Shown in pieces: positions 49,301 through 53,997 of a stretch of DNA of 53,997 bases. The translations under genes were made by a program, and so were the position numbers. This DNA is from a virus: the IMG/VR virus record IMGVR_UViG_3300033153_006956, positions 1-53,997 of that record; one strand, 5' to 3'. The notes beneath the pieces are model-generated. The model searched no databases. It saw only the letters and a list, made by a program, of their open reading frames with translations, and was not told the origin of the DNA. The stretch's first letter is position 1, and each line of letters opens with the position of its first letter.

Positions 49301-49408
49301 CGGAGTGTCCTGCTTGCGAAGTGTGGATAGACGGGCCTCCTTCTGCCCCTCTACAGTAAGAGTCGGATAATCCTCTGGAAGAGGATAATATGGATTGGTT
49401 TCGTTCAT
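46355..49408 (-). CDS. Terminase large subunit interrupted by an intein, 1017 aa precursor
   Basis: The exteins form a DNA-packaging ATPase/nuclease of about 625 aa. Walker A is APRGFAK|STVIG, split by the intein. Walker B LFILDDPE follows RKRGARPR, and nuclease Asp residues lie in VALVDTASGLEAKNDYRS and LRYDDAIDTVAMSI. The intein is residues 94-485. TerL should cut concatemers and drive DNA into the portal. The start is preceded by the broken zinc-ribbon frame; the 3' side is followed by HNH and portal genes. Without splicing the P-loop cannot form, so packaging depends on protein splicing. Confidence 0.92.
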   Translation of the reverse strand: MNETNPYYPLPEDYPTLTVEGQKEARLSTLRKQDTPEDLVNAWVLFRNLYLRPRGEAFYQSGFKKSPDFHYQLIRDLGQWSRNAQAAPRGFAKCGRWDSLISTLSGYKKLKNIKKGEKILSLDSSLKLSWKKVIAVEYSGKKSFLKITTKQGHRVFCSKEHRILTNNTWIAGGDLKIGDLIATPRTSLPTQARGKLTILDSELLGILTGDGSTTSCCQITTFDKEIIQTVLKAVKHHPDWQLRKTKAKGRWSITNGGIDFIKKHGLFGHKSTEKRIPQAVWEASDECLAAFLRGLFDTDGTVSKQNGSISLTLANKDLIRDVQLALLRLGIRSRYTYRKAKYSKYDKEFDSWGLHISSAEARLKFRDLVGFRIKRKMILLDNIEIGHDATDNIYFPFEEKQRLPLSMWKFRQKYGIRIDNHYRITRLKLKKVAEITGRQDLMNLATSDIYWDPVISIEDGGADDAYDIQVEDNANFLCEGIFVHNSTVIGVEAPLLLALTRPYFSIAMGMSTDRLIEGRFDRLMIELTENPQITADFGVIKPLRGTAIWNHHHLHLANGSVIEGFSVMGRKRGARPRLFILDDPEFDSEATGGSSNSQYLITEKYEQILFRQIIPMLAKGSAIFWIGTMINRRCLLYRACEGDDPRFGVWMRRVYVAEDTTRTKALWDAAWPLEFLRAREMEIGTSAYSSEYLNRPLTDETKLLQIDPDFNEYIIPDYRTMEPQEQAHLLSSTKEVFWNERKRVGNPGEAPDFETEKKQGQIHKVFGSMYRVALVDTASGLEAKNDYRSIAILGFDHNNCLWVLDLWLGKVKDSVFYRKIYEMGQKWLVRAIGIEACGTQGNLVDSMGEYVNEFTRKLGASGGESSIWVPRVIPIRYPARMSKGDRIAGLEWRFNAGKIKYPHHRVNEWPFSALYEQTENFTRDLALLRYDDAIDTVAMSIFLVHTRGRESAKAPAKKTLSQQIKSGEPIAPGLPLLSGVNPSDLTAEEMRNLLANFYSPQNEGKYKTRNKPNIITR
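47954..49129 (-). mobile_element. Intein with LAGLIDADG homing endonuclease in TerL
   Basis: It spans 392 residues from C94 (CGRWDSLIST) to the terminal H-N before Ser+1 (STVIG). Block B-like HRVFCSKEHRI and block F NFLCEGIFVHN are present. The homing domain has two LAGLIDADG-like motifs, LLGILTGDGST and FLRGLFDTDGTV, both with the acidic residue. All splicing residues (Cys1, His-Asn, Ser+1) are intact, so it is probably active. Insertion inside the P-loop GKS/T is a classic intein site. Confidence 0.92.
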
Positions 49409-49622
49409 TTCTTAATCCTGGGAGCTTTAGCTTTTCTAATCGCAGGACCCATCTCTTTTTGTTATATTTTTTTGTGTGCCCCCGATATTGTTTGGGATTT
49501 TGTCTCTTATATTTACTTGTATATGCAAGATGACATTTCTTACATCTATAGAGGTAACGCCCCCGACGCAGATAAAAATCATCTGGGGGTAATAACTTTC
49601 CACAAGTTTTACATAGTTTATT
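49409..49622 (-). pseudogene. Broken zinc-ribbon (Endo VII N-terminal-like) frame
   Basis: In frame with the DUF4326 gene but beyond two stop codons, the minus strand reads KLCKTCGKLLPPDDFYLRRG, then YRCKKCHLAYTSKYKRQ and on to the TerL start. This is a CxxC-x(n)-CxxC ribbon like the first half of the 45807 HNH protein. There is no start codon in frame. It is either a decayed HNH gene or one broken by a change in the nearby A-run. Confidence 0.6.
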
Positions 49623-49643
49623 TTTTTAACTCATCTTCTTTTT

Positions 49644-49946
49644 TTACATAGTGTCGGCTAGTTCTGCAAGAATATCCCCATGACAATCCAAAGGAGCACA
49701 ATAGCAGCCAAGAATTTTACCCCTTAGTTCACTTATATGTTCAATCACCCACCTGTTGTTTACCCCATTTATACGAATCTCATTACCTTTTTTTAACCAA
49801 GCCCATAACCACTGTTGATGCTTGTCGATTGCCTGGGGTCTGGTGGTGTGTGAGTTAATTCTAAAGGGGTTTCCCCAGGGGCTACCACGACCGATATACA
49901 CATCGTATGGGTCTACTTTACAATTAACTACAGTTGTTGTTTTCAT
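49644..49946 (-). CDS. DUF4326 protein, 100 aa
   Basis: VYIGRGSPWGNPFRINSH, then RGKILGCYCAPLDCHGDILA, matches DUF4326 (IGRGSxWGNPF...LRGKxLGCWCxPxxCHGDxL). The cysteine/histidine pattern suggests metal binding. The function of the family is unknown. It starts by ATGA overlap with the upstream gene and is followed by the broken zinc-ribbon frame. Confidence 0.88.
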   Translation of the reverse strand: MKTTTVVNCKVDPYDVYIGRGSPWGNPFRINSHTTRPQAIDKHQQWLWAWLKKGNEIRINGVNNRWVIEHISELRGKILGCYCAPLDCHGDILAELADTM

Positions 49947-50488
49947 TTGGAATCCTCTAGAACTATGGGGAGTATTTTAATTATATTGAAGAGGGAAAGG
50001 ACAGAGGCTATACGGGCAGCCCACTCGAAGTTAGTAATGTCGTCTCCCATCATTATCACAATAGACGGCCATATCTCATCGATGAAGTTCTCGGTTTGTA
50101 CCTGCTCCCATACCAGACTAGCAACGTCAAGACTGGAGGGAATCTTCCAGCGAGTGGGGACTGGGATAGGAGGATAACCACCTGCGAAGAGGGCACGAAA
50201 CTGAACAACAACAGCAGGGAGACCCCATCTAGTGTTGAGAAATTCCTTAAAGCGAATCAACCGTTTTTCATCCTCAGATTTCTCTTGTAGGGGAATACCA
50301 AGAAAATTAGGTTTATCAGTAACCAGAGGTGTGGGTTCTGGTCTACCATCCTGGACTTCTGGTTCAGGCTCGGGGTATTGTTTAGATATAACTTCAGCTT
50401 CGGGGATAAGTTCAATATTAGGTTTAGATGAAGTCTCCGACTCCTGTATCATTTTCTCCTGACGTTGAAATTCCGTTAAAGTGTCCAT
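49943..50488 (-). CDS. Unknown protein near terminase, 181 aa
   Basis: The frame is open up to 50590, which would overlap the upstream gene by 167 bases. I choose the ATG at 50488, behind AGGAG, although 50452 is also possible. The N-terminal third is acidic and Pro/Glu-rich (EPEPEVQDGRPEPTP). The C-terminal part is helical and hydrophobic (FIDEIWPSIVIMMGDDITN). It might be a small terminase-type partner by position, but nothing in the sequence proves it. Confidence 0.6.
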   Translation of the reverse strand: MDTLTEFQRQEKMIQESETSSKPNIELIPEAEVISKQYPEPEPEVQDGRPEPTPLVTDKPNFLGIPLQEKSEDEKRLIRFKEFLNTRWGLPAVVVQFRALFAGGYPPIPVPTRWKIPSSLDVASLVWEQVQTENFIDEIWPSIVIMMGDDITNFEWAARIASVLSLFNIIKILPIVLEDSK

Positions 50489-50990
50489 TGTCTGCTTCTG
50501 CTCCTGTTGGTGGTTTGGAGATGTGGAGGCTACTTTTTCGTTCCCCCTCCCCGTTTTTGGTTGATTCACTCTTTGAGTTTTCATCTTCATTTTCCTTTTT
50601 TATTATGTCTGTTGATAATTCAGCCGGAGTTGTTTGCTCCTTCTGTCCTCTTAACACCGATTCAACAATATGCCCTGAAAATTTGTATTCCCCCCCGTCT
50701 TCTCCTACGAATTTTTTGGTGGCTATCATCATCATACCTGACCTCTCCATAGCGTCCACTACCAGCTGGTTGAGGTATTTGATGGTGGCAAGACGGGTGG
50801 AATCTTTGACCTTCTTCCCCTCGTCTTTAGCTATGGCCACGAGATGCTGGATAGATTCCTCAATAGTCCACCCCTCGTTGGCAAGAGAGGCCAGAATAGT
50901 GCCTGGGTCAGTAAAGCTGGCCAGCTGCTTGAGTTGTTTCTTGGTTAGTTTCTTGCGGGGAGTTTTAATTGCAATCTCGTTTTTCGCCAT
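50424..50990 (-). CDS. Unknown protein, possible small terminase, 188 aa
   Basis: The N-terminal half is basic and helical (KTPRKKLTKKQLKQLASF, then WTIEESIQHLVAIAKDEG), followed by RLATIKYLNQLVVDAM. It ends in a disordered Ser/Glu/Lys/Thr tail. The helices and position before TerL would suit a small terminase (DNA-recognition) subunit. The start overlaps the upstream gene by one base (TAATG). Assignment is contextual. Confidence 0.6.
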   Translation of the reverse strand: MAKNEIAIKTPRKKLTKKQLKQLASFTDPGTILASLANEGWTIEESIQHLVAIAKDEGKKVKDSTRLATIKYLNQLVVDAMERSGMMMIATKKFVGEDGGEYKFSGHIVESVLRGQKEQTTPAELSTDIIKKENEDENSKSESTKNGEGERKSSLHISKPPTGAEADNGHFNGISTSGENDTGVGDFI

Positions 50991-51418
50991 TAGTATATAC
51001 CTCCAACTTCGGGGGGGCTAGGGACGGGAAATGATTTCTCCTGTGCTTTACGGAAGCGGTCTATTTCATCCAGGTCAGGTTGTGAACAAATTTGACGATG
51101 GGTCTTTTTGTGTTCTCTCTTGAATTTCTTGTTATAAGCATTGCGGCAGTATTTACACTCATTCTGTAGCCCATCTTTCGTTTTTGGATGGTCAGTGAAG
51201 TAGGGGGGTGTTCCTGGATATATCTTGCCACATTTTCTACACCGCTTAAAACATTCAGGAAACTCAGAGTTTACACGGGCTATAATCCCCTGGGCGAGAG
51301 TGAGGGTTGAGATGTCGTCCTCACTAAAACTCAGGTCACAGAAGTTATCCCCGCCCAGTTCTTTGAGTGTCTCAATCCAGGCAATCAGATTATCGATTCT
51401 GTTTATGGTATTCGACAT
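50990..51418 (-). CDS. Zinc-ribbon protein at head of the packaging operon, 142 aa
   Basis: The ATG at 51418 follows AAAGGTGG at good spacing; an in-frame GTG lies four codons earlier. The middle has CRKCGKIYPGTPPYFTDHP and CKYCRNAYNKKFKREHKKTH, a double CxxC ribbon of the same plan as the HNH proteins here, but with no HNH core. It is the first gene behind the promoter at 51441-51469. It may be a transcriptional or packaging regulator, or an HNH-derived domesticated ribbon. Confidence 0.7.
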   Translation of the reverse strand: MSNTINRIDNLIAWIETLKELGGDNFCDLSFSEDDISTLTLAQGIIARVNSEFPECFKRCRKCGKIYPGTPPYFTDHPKTKDGLQNECKYCRNAYNKKFKREHKKTHRQICSQPDLDEIDRFRKAQEKSFPVPSPPEVGGIY

Positions 51419-51440
51419 TTTTTTCGCCACCTTTCTACTT

Positions 51441-51469
51441 TATATACGTCCCCCCTGCAAATTTGTTCG
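51441..51469 (-). promoter_or_regulatory. Promoter of the packaging/head operon, CGAACA/TATATA
   Basis: CGAACA, 17 bases, TATATA on the minus strand, spacer ending in ACG. The spacer contains TTTGCAGGGG, one copy of the repeated word, which could let a factor binding that word influence this promoter. The start point lies about 15-20 bases before the first ATG. Confidence 0.7.
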
Positions 51470-51494
51470 GAAAAAACCGGAGAAATTCAAAAAT

Positions 51495-51659
51495 ATGTTA
51501 AAAATTTTTAACATCCAGTTCTCTGGACTTTTTAACCTAGGGTAGTATAACTTTTTTAACATAATATAGGTATAATTCTAAATAAAAAAAACGGGAAGTA
51601 ACTATTTTTAACATCGGCGTTTTTAGTGTGAAAAATGAGGATTTTAAGAGGATGTTAAG
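51495..51659. promoter_or_regulatory. ATGTTAAAAA repeat cluster, palindromic operator and hairpin
   Basis: A 20-bp perfect palindrome (ATGTTAAAAATTTTTAACAT, 51495-51514) is followed by half-sites at 51553-51562 and 51605-51614, and a partial one at 51652-51659. A TCCAG-TTCT-CTGGA hairpin (51514-51527) separates the palindrome from the others and may terminate in either direction. These 255 bases (51431-51684) carry no gene. The arrangement suggests a regulator-binding array upstream of the packaging promoter. Confidence 0.5.
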
Positions 51660-51684
51660 CTGGGGTATTTGTGTCATCTGGAGA

Positions 51685-51960
51685 TTATGGGAAATCTGGG
51701 GACTCTGGGGACTCTGGGGACTCTGGGAGTTTGTGGTCTCGGTACCCCATTGCCCGCTCGGTGATGAACTCGAGGCCCCTTTCGTAACCGAGGTCACTGT
51801 GTCGAGCGAAGTAACTAGTGAGGCAGGCGGCGGGTTCTGTCCACATCTCTGGGATGTTCTTGAGTTCGGTGGGGATTACTACCTGAACGGCATAGTCATC
51901 AGTGCCGCCCATTTTGAAAATGAACAACTCCATTACTCCGACTGGGGTTAGTTCTGACAT
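51685..51960 (-). CDS. Unknown protein after the tRNAs, 91 aa
   Basis: The ATG at 51960 follows GAGGAAC at good spacing; the longer frame would run into tRNA-His. The sequence (MSELTPVGVMELFIFKMGGT, DDYAVQVVIPTELKNIPEMW) is a small mixed alpha/beta protein. It ends in a Pro/Glu/Ser tandem tail (ESPESPESP) from a 9-bp repeat. It is transcribed with the tRNAs. Function not recognised. Confidence 0.7.
   Translation of the reverse strand: MSELTPVGVMELFIFKMGGTDDYAVQVVIPTELKNIPEMWTEPAACLTSYFARHSDLGYERGLEFITERAMGYRDHKLPESPESPESPDFP
51701..51727. repeat. 9-bp tandem repeat at the 3' end of the 91-aa gene
   Basis: Three copies of GACTCTGGG encode the repeated Glu-Ser-Pro tail. Same style of slippage-prone repeat as at 3901-3930 in the E2-like gene. 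Confidence 0.8.
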
Positions 51961-51974
51961 TTTTAGTTCCTCAA

Positions 51975-52046
51975 GGTGACTGGTGTAACTCGAATCCACA
52001 CTCTCAGCATCACAGGCTGATGTGCTGCCATTACACTACAGCCATA
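51975..52046 (-). tRNA. tRNA-His (GTG)
   Basis: Cloverleaf by eye: acceptor ATGGCTG/CAGTCAC with an A-C first pair and C73, as expected for His. Anticodon stem TCAGC/GCTGA surrounds loop CTGTGAT, giving anticodon GTG. The T-loop is TTCGAGT. No encoded CCA, so host CCA addition is required. It lies two bases after tRNA-Ala. Confidence 0.85.
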
Positions 52047-52047
52047 A

Positions 52048-52120
52048 TGGAGATAGTAGGAGTCGAACCTACGACAAACTGCTTGCAAAACAGTTGCTCT
52101 CCCGACTGAGCTATATCCCC
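52048..52120 (-). tRNA. tRNA-Ala (TGC)
   Basis: GGGGATATAGCTCAG opens a standard cloverleaf. Acceptor GGGGATA pairs with TATCTCC (one G-T), the anticodon loop TTTGCAA gives TGC, and the T-arm is GTAGG-TTCGACT-CCTAC. Discriminator A, no encoded CCA. It is flanked closely by the other two tRNAs. Confidence 0.93.
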
Positions 52121-52123
52121 AAA

Positions 52124-52196
52124 TAGCGGGAGTGAGATTTGAACTCACGATTTCTGGCGTATGAGACCAGCGTCTTAACCACTCGACCATCCCGCA
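52124..52196 (-). tRNA. tRNA-Met/Ile-type (CAT)
   Basis: The anticodon loop CTCATAC gives CAT. Acceptor TGCGGGA/TCCCGCT pairs except the first position (T-T), an oddity that is initiator-like in place but not in bases. T-arm GTGAG-TTCAAAT-CTCAC. Discriminator A, no encoded CCA. The anticodon fits elongator Met, initiator Met or a lysidine-modified Ile; the sequence does not settle which. It is the first of the three tRNAs. Confidence 0.85.
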
Positions 52197-52203
52197 GCTA
52201 TTT

Positions 52204-52232
52204 ATTATACGCTGGGAGCGGCGGTTTGTTCA
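52204..52232 (-). promoter_or_regulatory. Promoter of the tRNA cluster, TGAACA/TATAAT
   Basis: TGAACA, 17 bases, TATAAT on the minus strand, spacer ending in GCG. The expected start (about 52197) is almost exactly the 5' end of tRNA-CAT, so the transcript may need little or no 5' trimming. A CCCCTGCAAA copy lies just upstream (52240). Confidence 0.8.
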
Positions 52233-52361
52233 GTAAAAACCCCTGCAAAACGGAATTTTTTTGAAAAATTTTTGTATCCTTATATATAGCGTTTTTAGCG
52301 ATTTCGGGTTTTTTGGCGATTTTGTTAACTGGGTGGAGGTTGGTTTACGAGTCGGTAGGTC

Positions 52362-52381
52362 GGAAATCGGGAATTTTCACT
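52362..52381. repeat. Dispersed repeat, imperfect copy 3
   Basis: Matches 18 of 20 bases of the 24-bp repeat at 634-657 and 5807-5830, same orientation. It lies in the otherwise gene-poor stretch 52233-52658, where I see only AT-rich DNA, GATTT/GGCGA words and no supported gene. Confidence 0.5.
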
Positions 52382-52658
52382 TGGAAATTAAAACGAGTGT
52401 GGTCTTTGGCCTATATTTTTCGCTCCTCATGGGGGGCCGATGGGCAGTCAAGGGGGGAATTTTATTGTTGACGTTGTGGATTGTGGACGTTTTGTATAGG
52501 ATAGAATTGTTCAGGCAGTCTCGATTTTCGCGGAACGCATATACCGGAAAGCCCCCAGGCCGGCTGAAAAAAGATTAAAGTATTGTTCGCTGCCAAGACG
52601 ACACATTTGTTATGGTTTGAGTAACGAAACGAATCGGGTTTTATTAGGGATTAGAATT

Positions 52659-52823
52659 ATGGAAACACCAAAAAACTATCAAAATGAAGTGAGATCCTCT
52701 AGCACATTCGATTATCTCTGGATTTTAACCATCCTAACAGAGCTTTGCATTGAGCATAAAATCACCATCGCCGAATATGACGCCCTGTACAATAACCTGC
52801 TCGATAATACTACGCCCTGCTAA
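52659..52823 (+). CDS. Possible rightward small gene, 54 aa
   Basis: METPKNYQNEVRSSSTFDYL continues to a segment LCIEHKITIAEYDALYNNLL that resembles the end of a SHOCT-like domain. AGGGA lies eight bases before the ATG. It would be the only rightward gene in the window, and no convincing rightward promoter is visible, so the call is tentative. Confidence 0.4.
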   Translation: METPKNYQNEVRSSSTFDYLWILTILTELCIEHKITIAEYDALYNNLLDNTTPC

Positions 52824-52871
52824 TATCTAACTGCCACGCCCGCAATCCCTTAGACACTATTTGCAGGGGCC

Positions 52872-52905
52872 AAAAAAAAAGACCGAACCTTTTACAGTCC
52901 GGTCT
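52872..52905 (-). terminator. Intrinsic terminator of the right-end operon
   Basis: AGACCG pairs with CGGTCT (52900-52905 with 52880-52885), and on the minus strand the second arm is followed by nine T residues. It ends the operon of the small genes 53997-53058. A TTTGCAGGGG copy lies directly beyond it (52862). Confidence 0.8.
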
Positions 52906-53057
52906 AATGATATTTGGTATGCTTTTGAAATGTTTTACCTTGCACTAAAAACAAGGCTCGTATATGCTGCATTTGCTGTACTTTGCGGTCGGTCTTTTGA
53001 GCCTTGTAGTCAATCCTATAGCCCTGTTCACTTTCCGTTTGACTGGTACAGCCAACC

Positions 53058-53312
53058 TTATTCGTTTTTTGCTGCTTTAATTTGCTGCTGATGTTCAAGG
53101 GCGTTTTTGTCAGTCGCCCTAACATAGGCATTGACCGAAAAAATCACGTTGTTATCCGTCTTTTTGTGTGGGTTCTCGATTGTGATTTCCGCCGGTATAT
53201 TACCGTGAGTCGAACATACCATCCTACTTTTGCCACTCGCACTCAATGGCAGTAATTTGTTAATGGGGGCGGTTATCACGAGATTATCATTCTTTTTTTC
53301 TACTGTAATCAT
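53058..53312 (-). CDS. Small conserved phage protein, 84 aa
   Basis: MITVEKKNDNLVITAPINKL, then SASGKSRMVCSTHGN, then NNVIFSVNAYVR follows a small all-beta phage protein pattern that I recognise from other phages (SxSGKxxxVxSTxGN...xxxxxNAYVR), function unknown. AGGAGC precedes the ATG. The 150 bases after its stop hold no convincing gene before the terminator. Confidence 0.75.
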   Translation of the reverse strand: MITVEKKNDNLVITAPINKLLPLSASGKSRMVCSTHGNIPAEITIENPHKKTDNNVIFSVNAYVRATDKNALEHQQQIKAAKNE

Positions 53313-53353
53313 TTTTTTGCTCCTTATCTAATTTACTCTTAATGTTTATTGGT

Positions 53354-53554
53354 TTAACTATCAACGTCAAATCCGTTTGCCTCTTCACCGTCAAGTTTAG
53401 CGTCACACAGTTTTTTTTGGATTTGCCCTAAAGTCATTGAAGCTACTAATTGACTATCAATAAACCCAAACGTCTCAATCAATGCATCGGCTAACTTGTC
53501 GGCACGTTCAAACATACTCGTCCCGTCTTCAGTTTTTGGTTTTTCCTTTGCCAT
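53354..53554 (-). CDS. Small phage protein, 66 aa
   Basis: The ATG at 53554 (MAKEKPKTEDGTSMFERADK) has AAGGA ten bases upstream; a TTG two codons earlier is also in frame. Helical, with LADALIETFGFIDSQLVASM, and an acidic end. Function not recognised. It follows the 71-aa gene by two bases. Confidence 0.7.
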   Translation of the reverse strand: MAKEKPKTEDGTSMFERADKLADALIETFGFIDSQLVASMTLGQIQKKLCDAKLDGEEANGFDVDS

Positions 53555-53556
53555 AA

Positions 53557-53772
53557 TCAATCGTCCTTACTACTGACGTCTAACATAAAAACGTCCCTAC
53601 AGCTGGTATCCTTTGCACTACCAAAACCGGAATATCCCCTTTGCTGGTTTTTCAAGATACTAGAGGATACTCTATATCCTTGTTGCCGCAATTCTTTTGC
53701 CCGTTTGTTTTTTGCTGCGATACATTCGGACCGTAGGTTATAATCGTCAGTATCGAAAAACTCTTGTTTCAT
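53557..53772 (-). CDS. Small phage protein, 71 aa (complete copy)
   Basis: MKQEFFDTDDYNLRSECIAA, then a basic helix KNKRAKELRQQGYRV and RGYSGFGSAKDTSC. The same protein begins at the left edge (1-117) with several substitutions, and its ATG overlaps the stop of the upstream gene in both copies (ATGA). Unknown function. Confidence 0.75.
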   Translation of the reverse strand: MKQEFFDTDDYNLRSECIAAKNKRAKELRQQGYRVSSSILKNQQRGYSGFGSAKDTSCRDVFMLDVSSKDD

Positions 53773-53997
53773 GATTGTATCCTTTTTGTTGTTTTTCTCT
53801 CGGGTTTTTGGCTTTCGACCTCAGCCAAAACCGCCAGGTAGAAGCATTTTTCAATCGGCAAATTATACTCTATTGATTGTCCGTTTAACCGTAAACCAAT
53901 CAGTTTAGGTTTTATGATTACTACAATCGGCCTATATTTGCCAACTTCAAACATTTCTGCTTCTGTTTCCCGTGTTACGTTTTCTTTGGTTCTTGTC
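53656..53997. repeat. Right copy of imperfect terminal direct repeat
   Basis: Pairs with 1-342 at about 95% identity without gaps and ends exactly at the window edge. On the minus strand it carries most of the 71-aa gene and the whole body of the 76-aa gene. Confidence 0.9.
53769..53997 (-). CDS. Partial small phage protein (copy of 114-344), start cut by window edge
   Basis: It reads TRTKENVTRETEAEMFEVGK from the edge; only the first two bases of the start codon are missing. The left-end copy (114-344) is complete. The C-terminal block EVESQKPERK differs from EKKRKKPERK in the left copy. The frame is otherwise conserved, as expected for two natural variants. Confidence 0.75.
   Translation of the reverse strand, partial: TRTKENVTRETEAEMFEVGKYRPIVVIIKPKLIGLRLNGQSIEYNLPIEKCFYLAVLAEVESQKPERKTTKRIQS

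Larger units (their letters stand above)
2292..52869. repeat. TGCAGGGG/TTTGCAGGGG dispersed word, about 33 copies
   Basis: Counted by eye on both strands. Starts of plus-strand TGCAGGGG: 2695, 6036, 6601, 11012, 13424, 13485, 16120, 19095, 19189, 23496, 27156, 31583, 32002, 37120, 43432, 46541, 52862. Starts of CCCCTGCA: 2292, 5852, 8704, 9672, 13035, 18421, 18994, 23090, 26959, 31346, 36829, 40681, 43009, 45595, 51452, 52240. Most are preceded by TT or TTT (in motif orientation). Chance would give about one. Confidence 0.85.

Noticed and set aside
51963-52190. Frame reading MVEWLRRWSHTPEIVSSNLT and onwards
   Set aside because: It is translation through the three tRNA genes; such frames are classic tRNA artefacts.
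52261-52578. Rightward 105-codon frame in the gene-poor right region
   Set aside because: It needs a TTG start without a ribosome site, has low-quality composition, and overlaps the dispersed repeat copy.

Overview
The window looks like an almost complete genome of a virulent, short-tailed (podovirus-like) member of the Caudoviricetes, read so that nearly every gene lies on the minus strand. The evidence is one full set of phage modules: terminase, portal, scaffold, major capsid protein, connector, a long tail-tube-like protein and large ejection-type proteins, together with a phage-type replication block built on a family A DNA polymerase. No integrase, excisionase, CI-type repressor or phage RNA polymerase was seen. 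The host cannot be named from the sequence. Sigma70-like promoters and bacterial-type tRNAs point to a bacterium. The first 342 bases recur, about 95% identical, at the right end, so the map is probably circular (about 53.65 kb), with the join inside a small operon.

Layout along the minus strand, right to left. 54.0-52.9 kb: four small genes ending at an intrinsic terminator. 52.2-51.7 kb: three tRNAs (CAT, Ala, His) and one small gene. 51.4-40.4 kb: packaging and head genes (terminase interrupted by an intein, an HNH gene, portal, scaffold, capsid). 40.4-29.4 kb: beta-helix, LamG, collagen-like and jelly-roll-like surface proteins, coiled-coil proteins, a holin-like protein and a connector. 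29.4-20.2 kb: tail-tube-like protein and internal/ejection proteins. 19.9-16.2 kb: uracil-DNA glycosylase fused to DNA polymerase A, HNH gene, ERCC4-type nuclease. 15.9-6.3 kb: HTH regulator, PD-(D/E)XK nuclease, lysis-like membrane genes, Sak4-like ATPase, SSB-like protein, AAA+ helicase, nucleotide-pool enzymes, phosphoesterase, exonuclease and two DNA methyltransferases. 5.7-0.6 kb: an accessory operon.

The accessory operon is the standout. It encodes a beta-grasp ubiquitin-like protein, an E2-like protein fused to a cysteine-rich RING/treble-clef-like tail, a JAB/JAMM isopeptidase and an E1/ThiF-like adenylating enzyme, in that order with tight coupling. This is a compact ubiquitin-like conjugation and deconjugation pathway carried by a phage. 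A strong hairpin plus T-run sits between the Ubl gene and the enzyme genes and could make the modifier in excess. Downstream lie a DUF6948 gene, a Gly/Ser/Tyr/Cys repeat protein and a tRNA-like structured intergenic RNA.

Two genome-wide signals stand out. An 8-mer TGCAGGGG, usually extended to TTTGCAGGGG, occurs about 33 times where about one copy is expected. A shared promoter form, TGAACA-N17-CG-ended spacer-TATAAT, precedes the main transcription units, including the tRNAs and a candidate short RNA at 16.1 kb.
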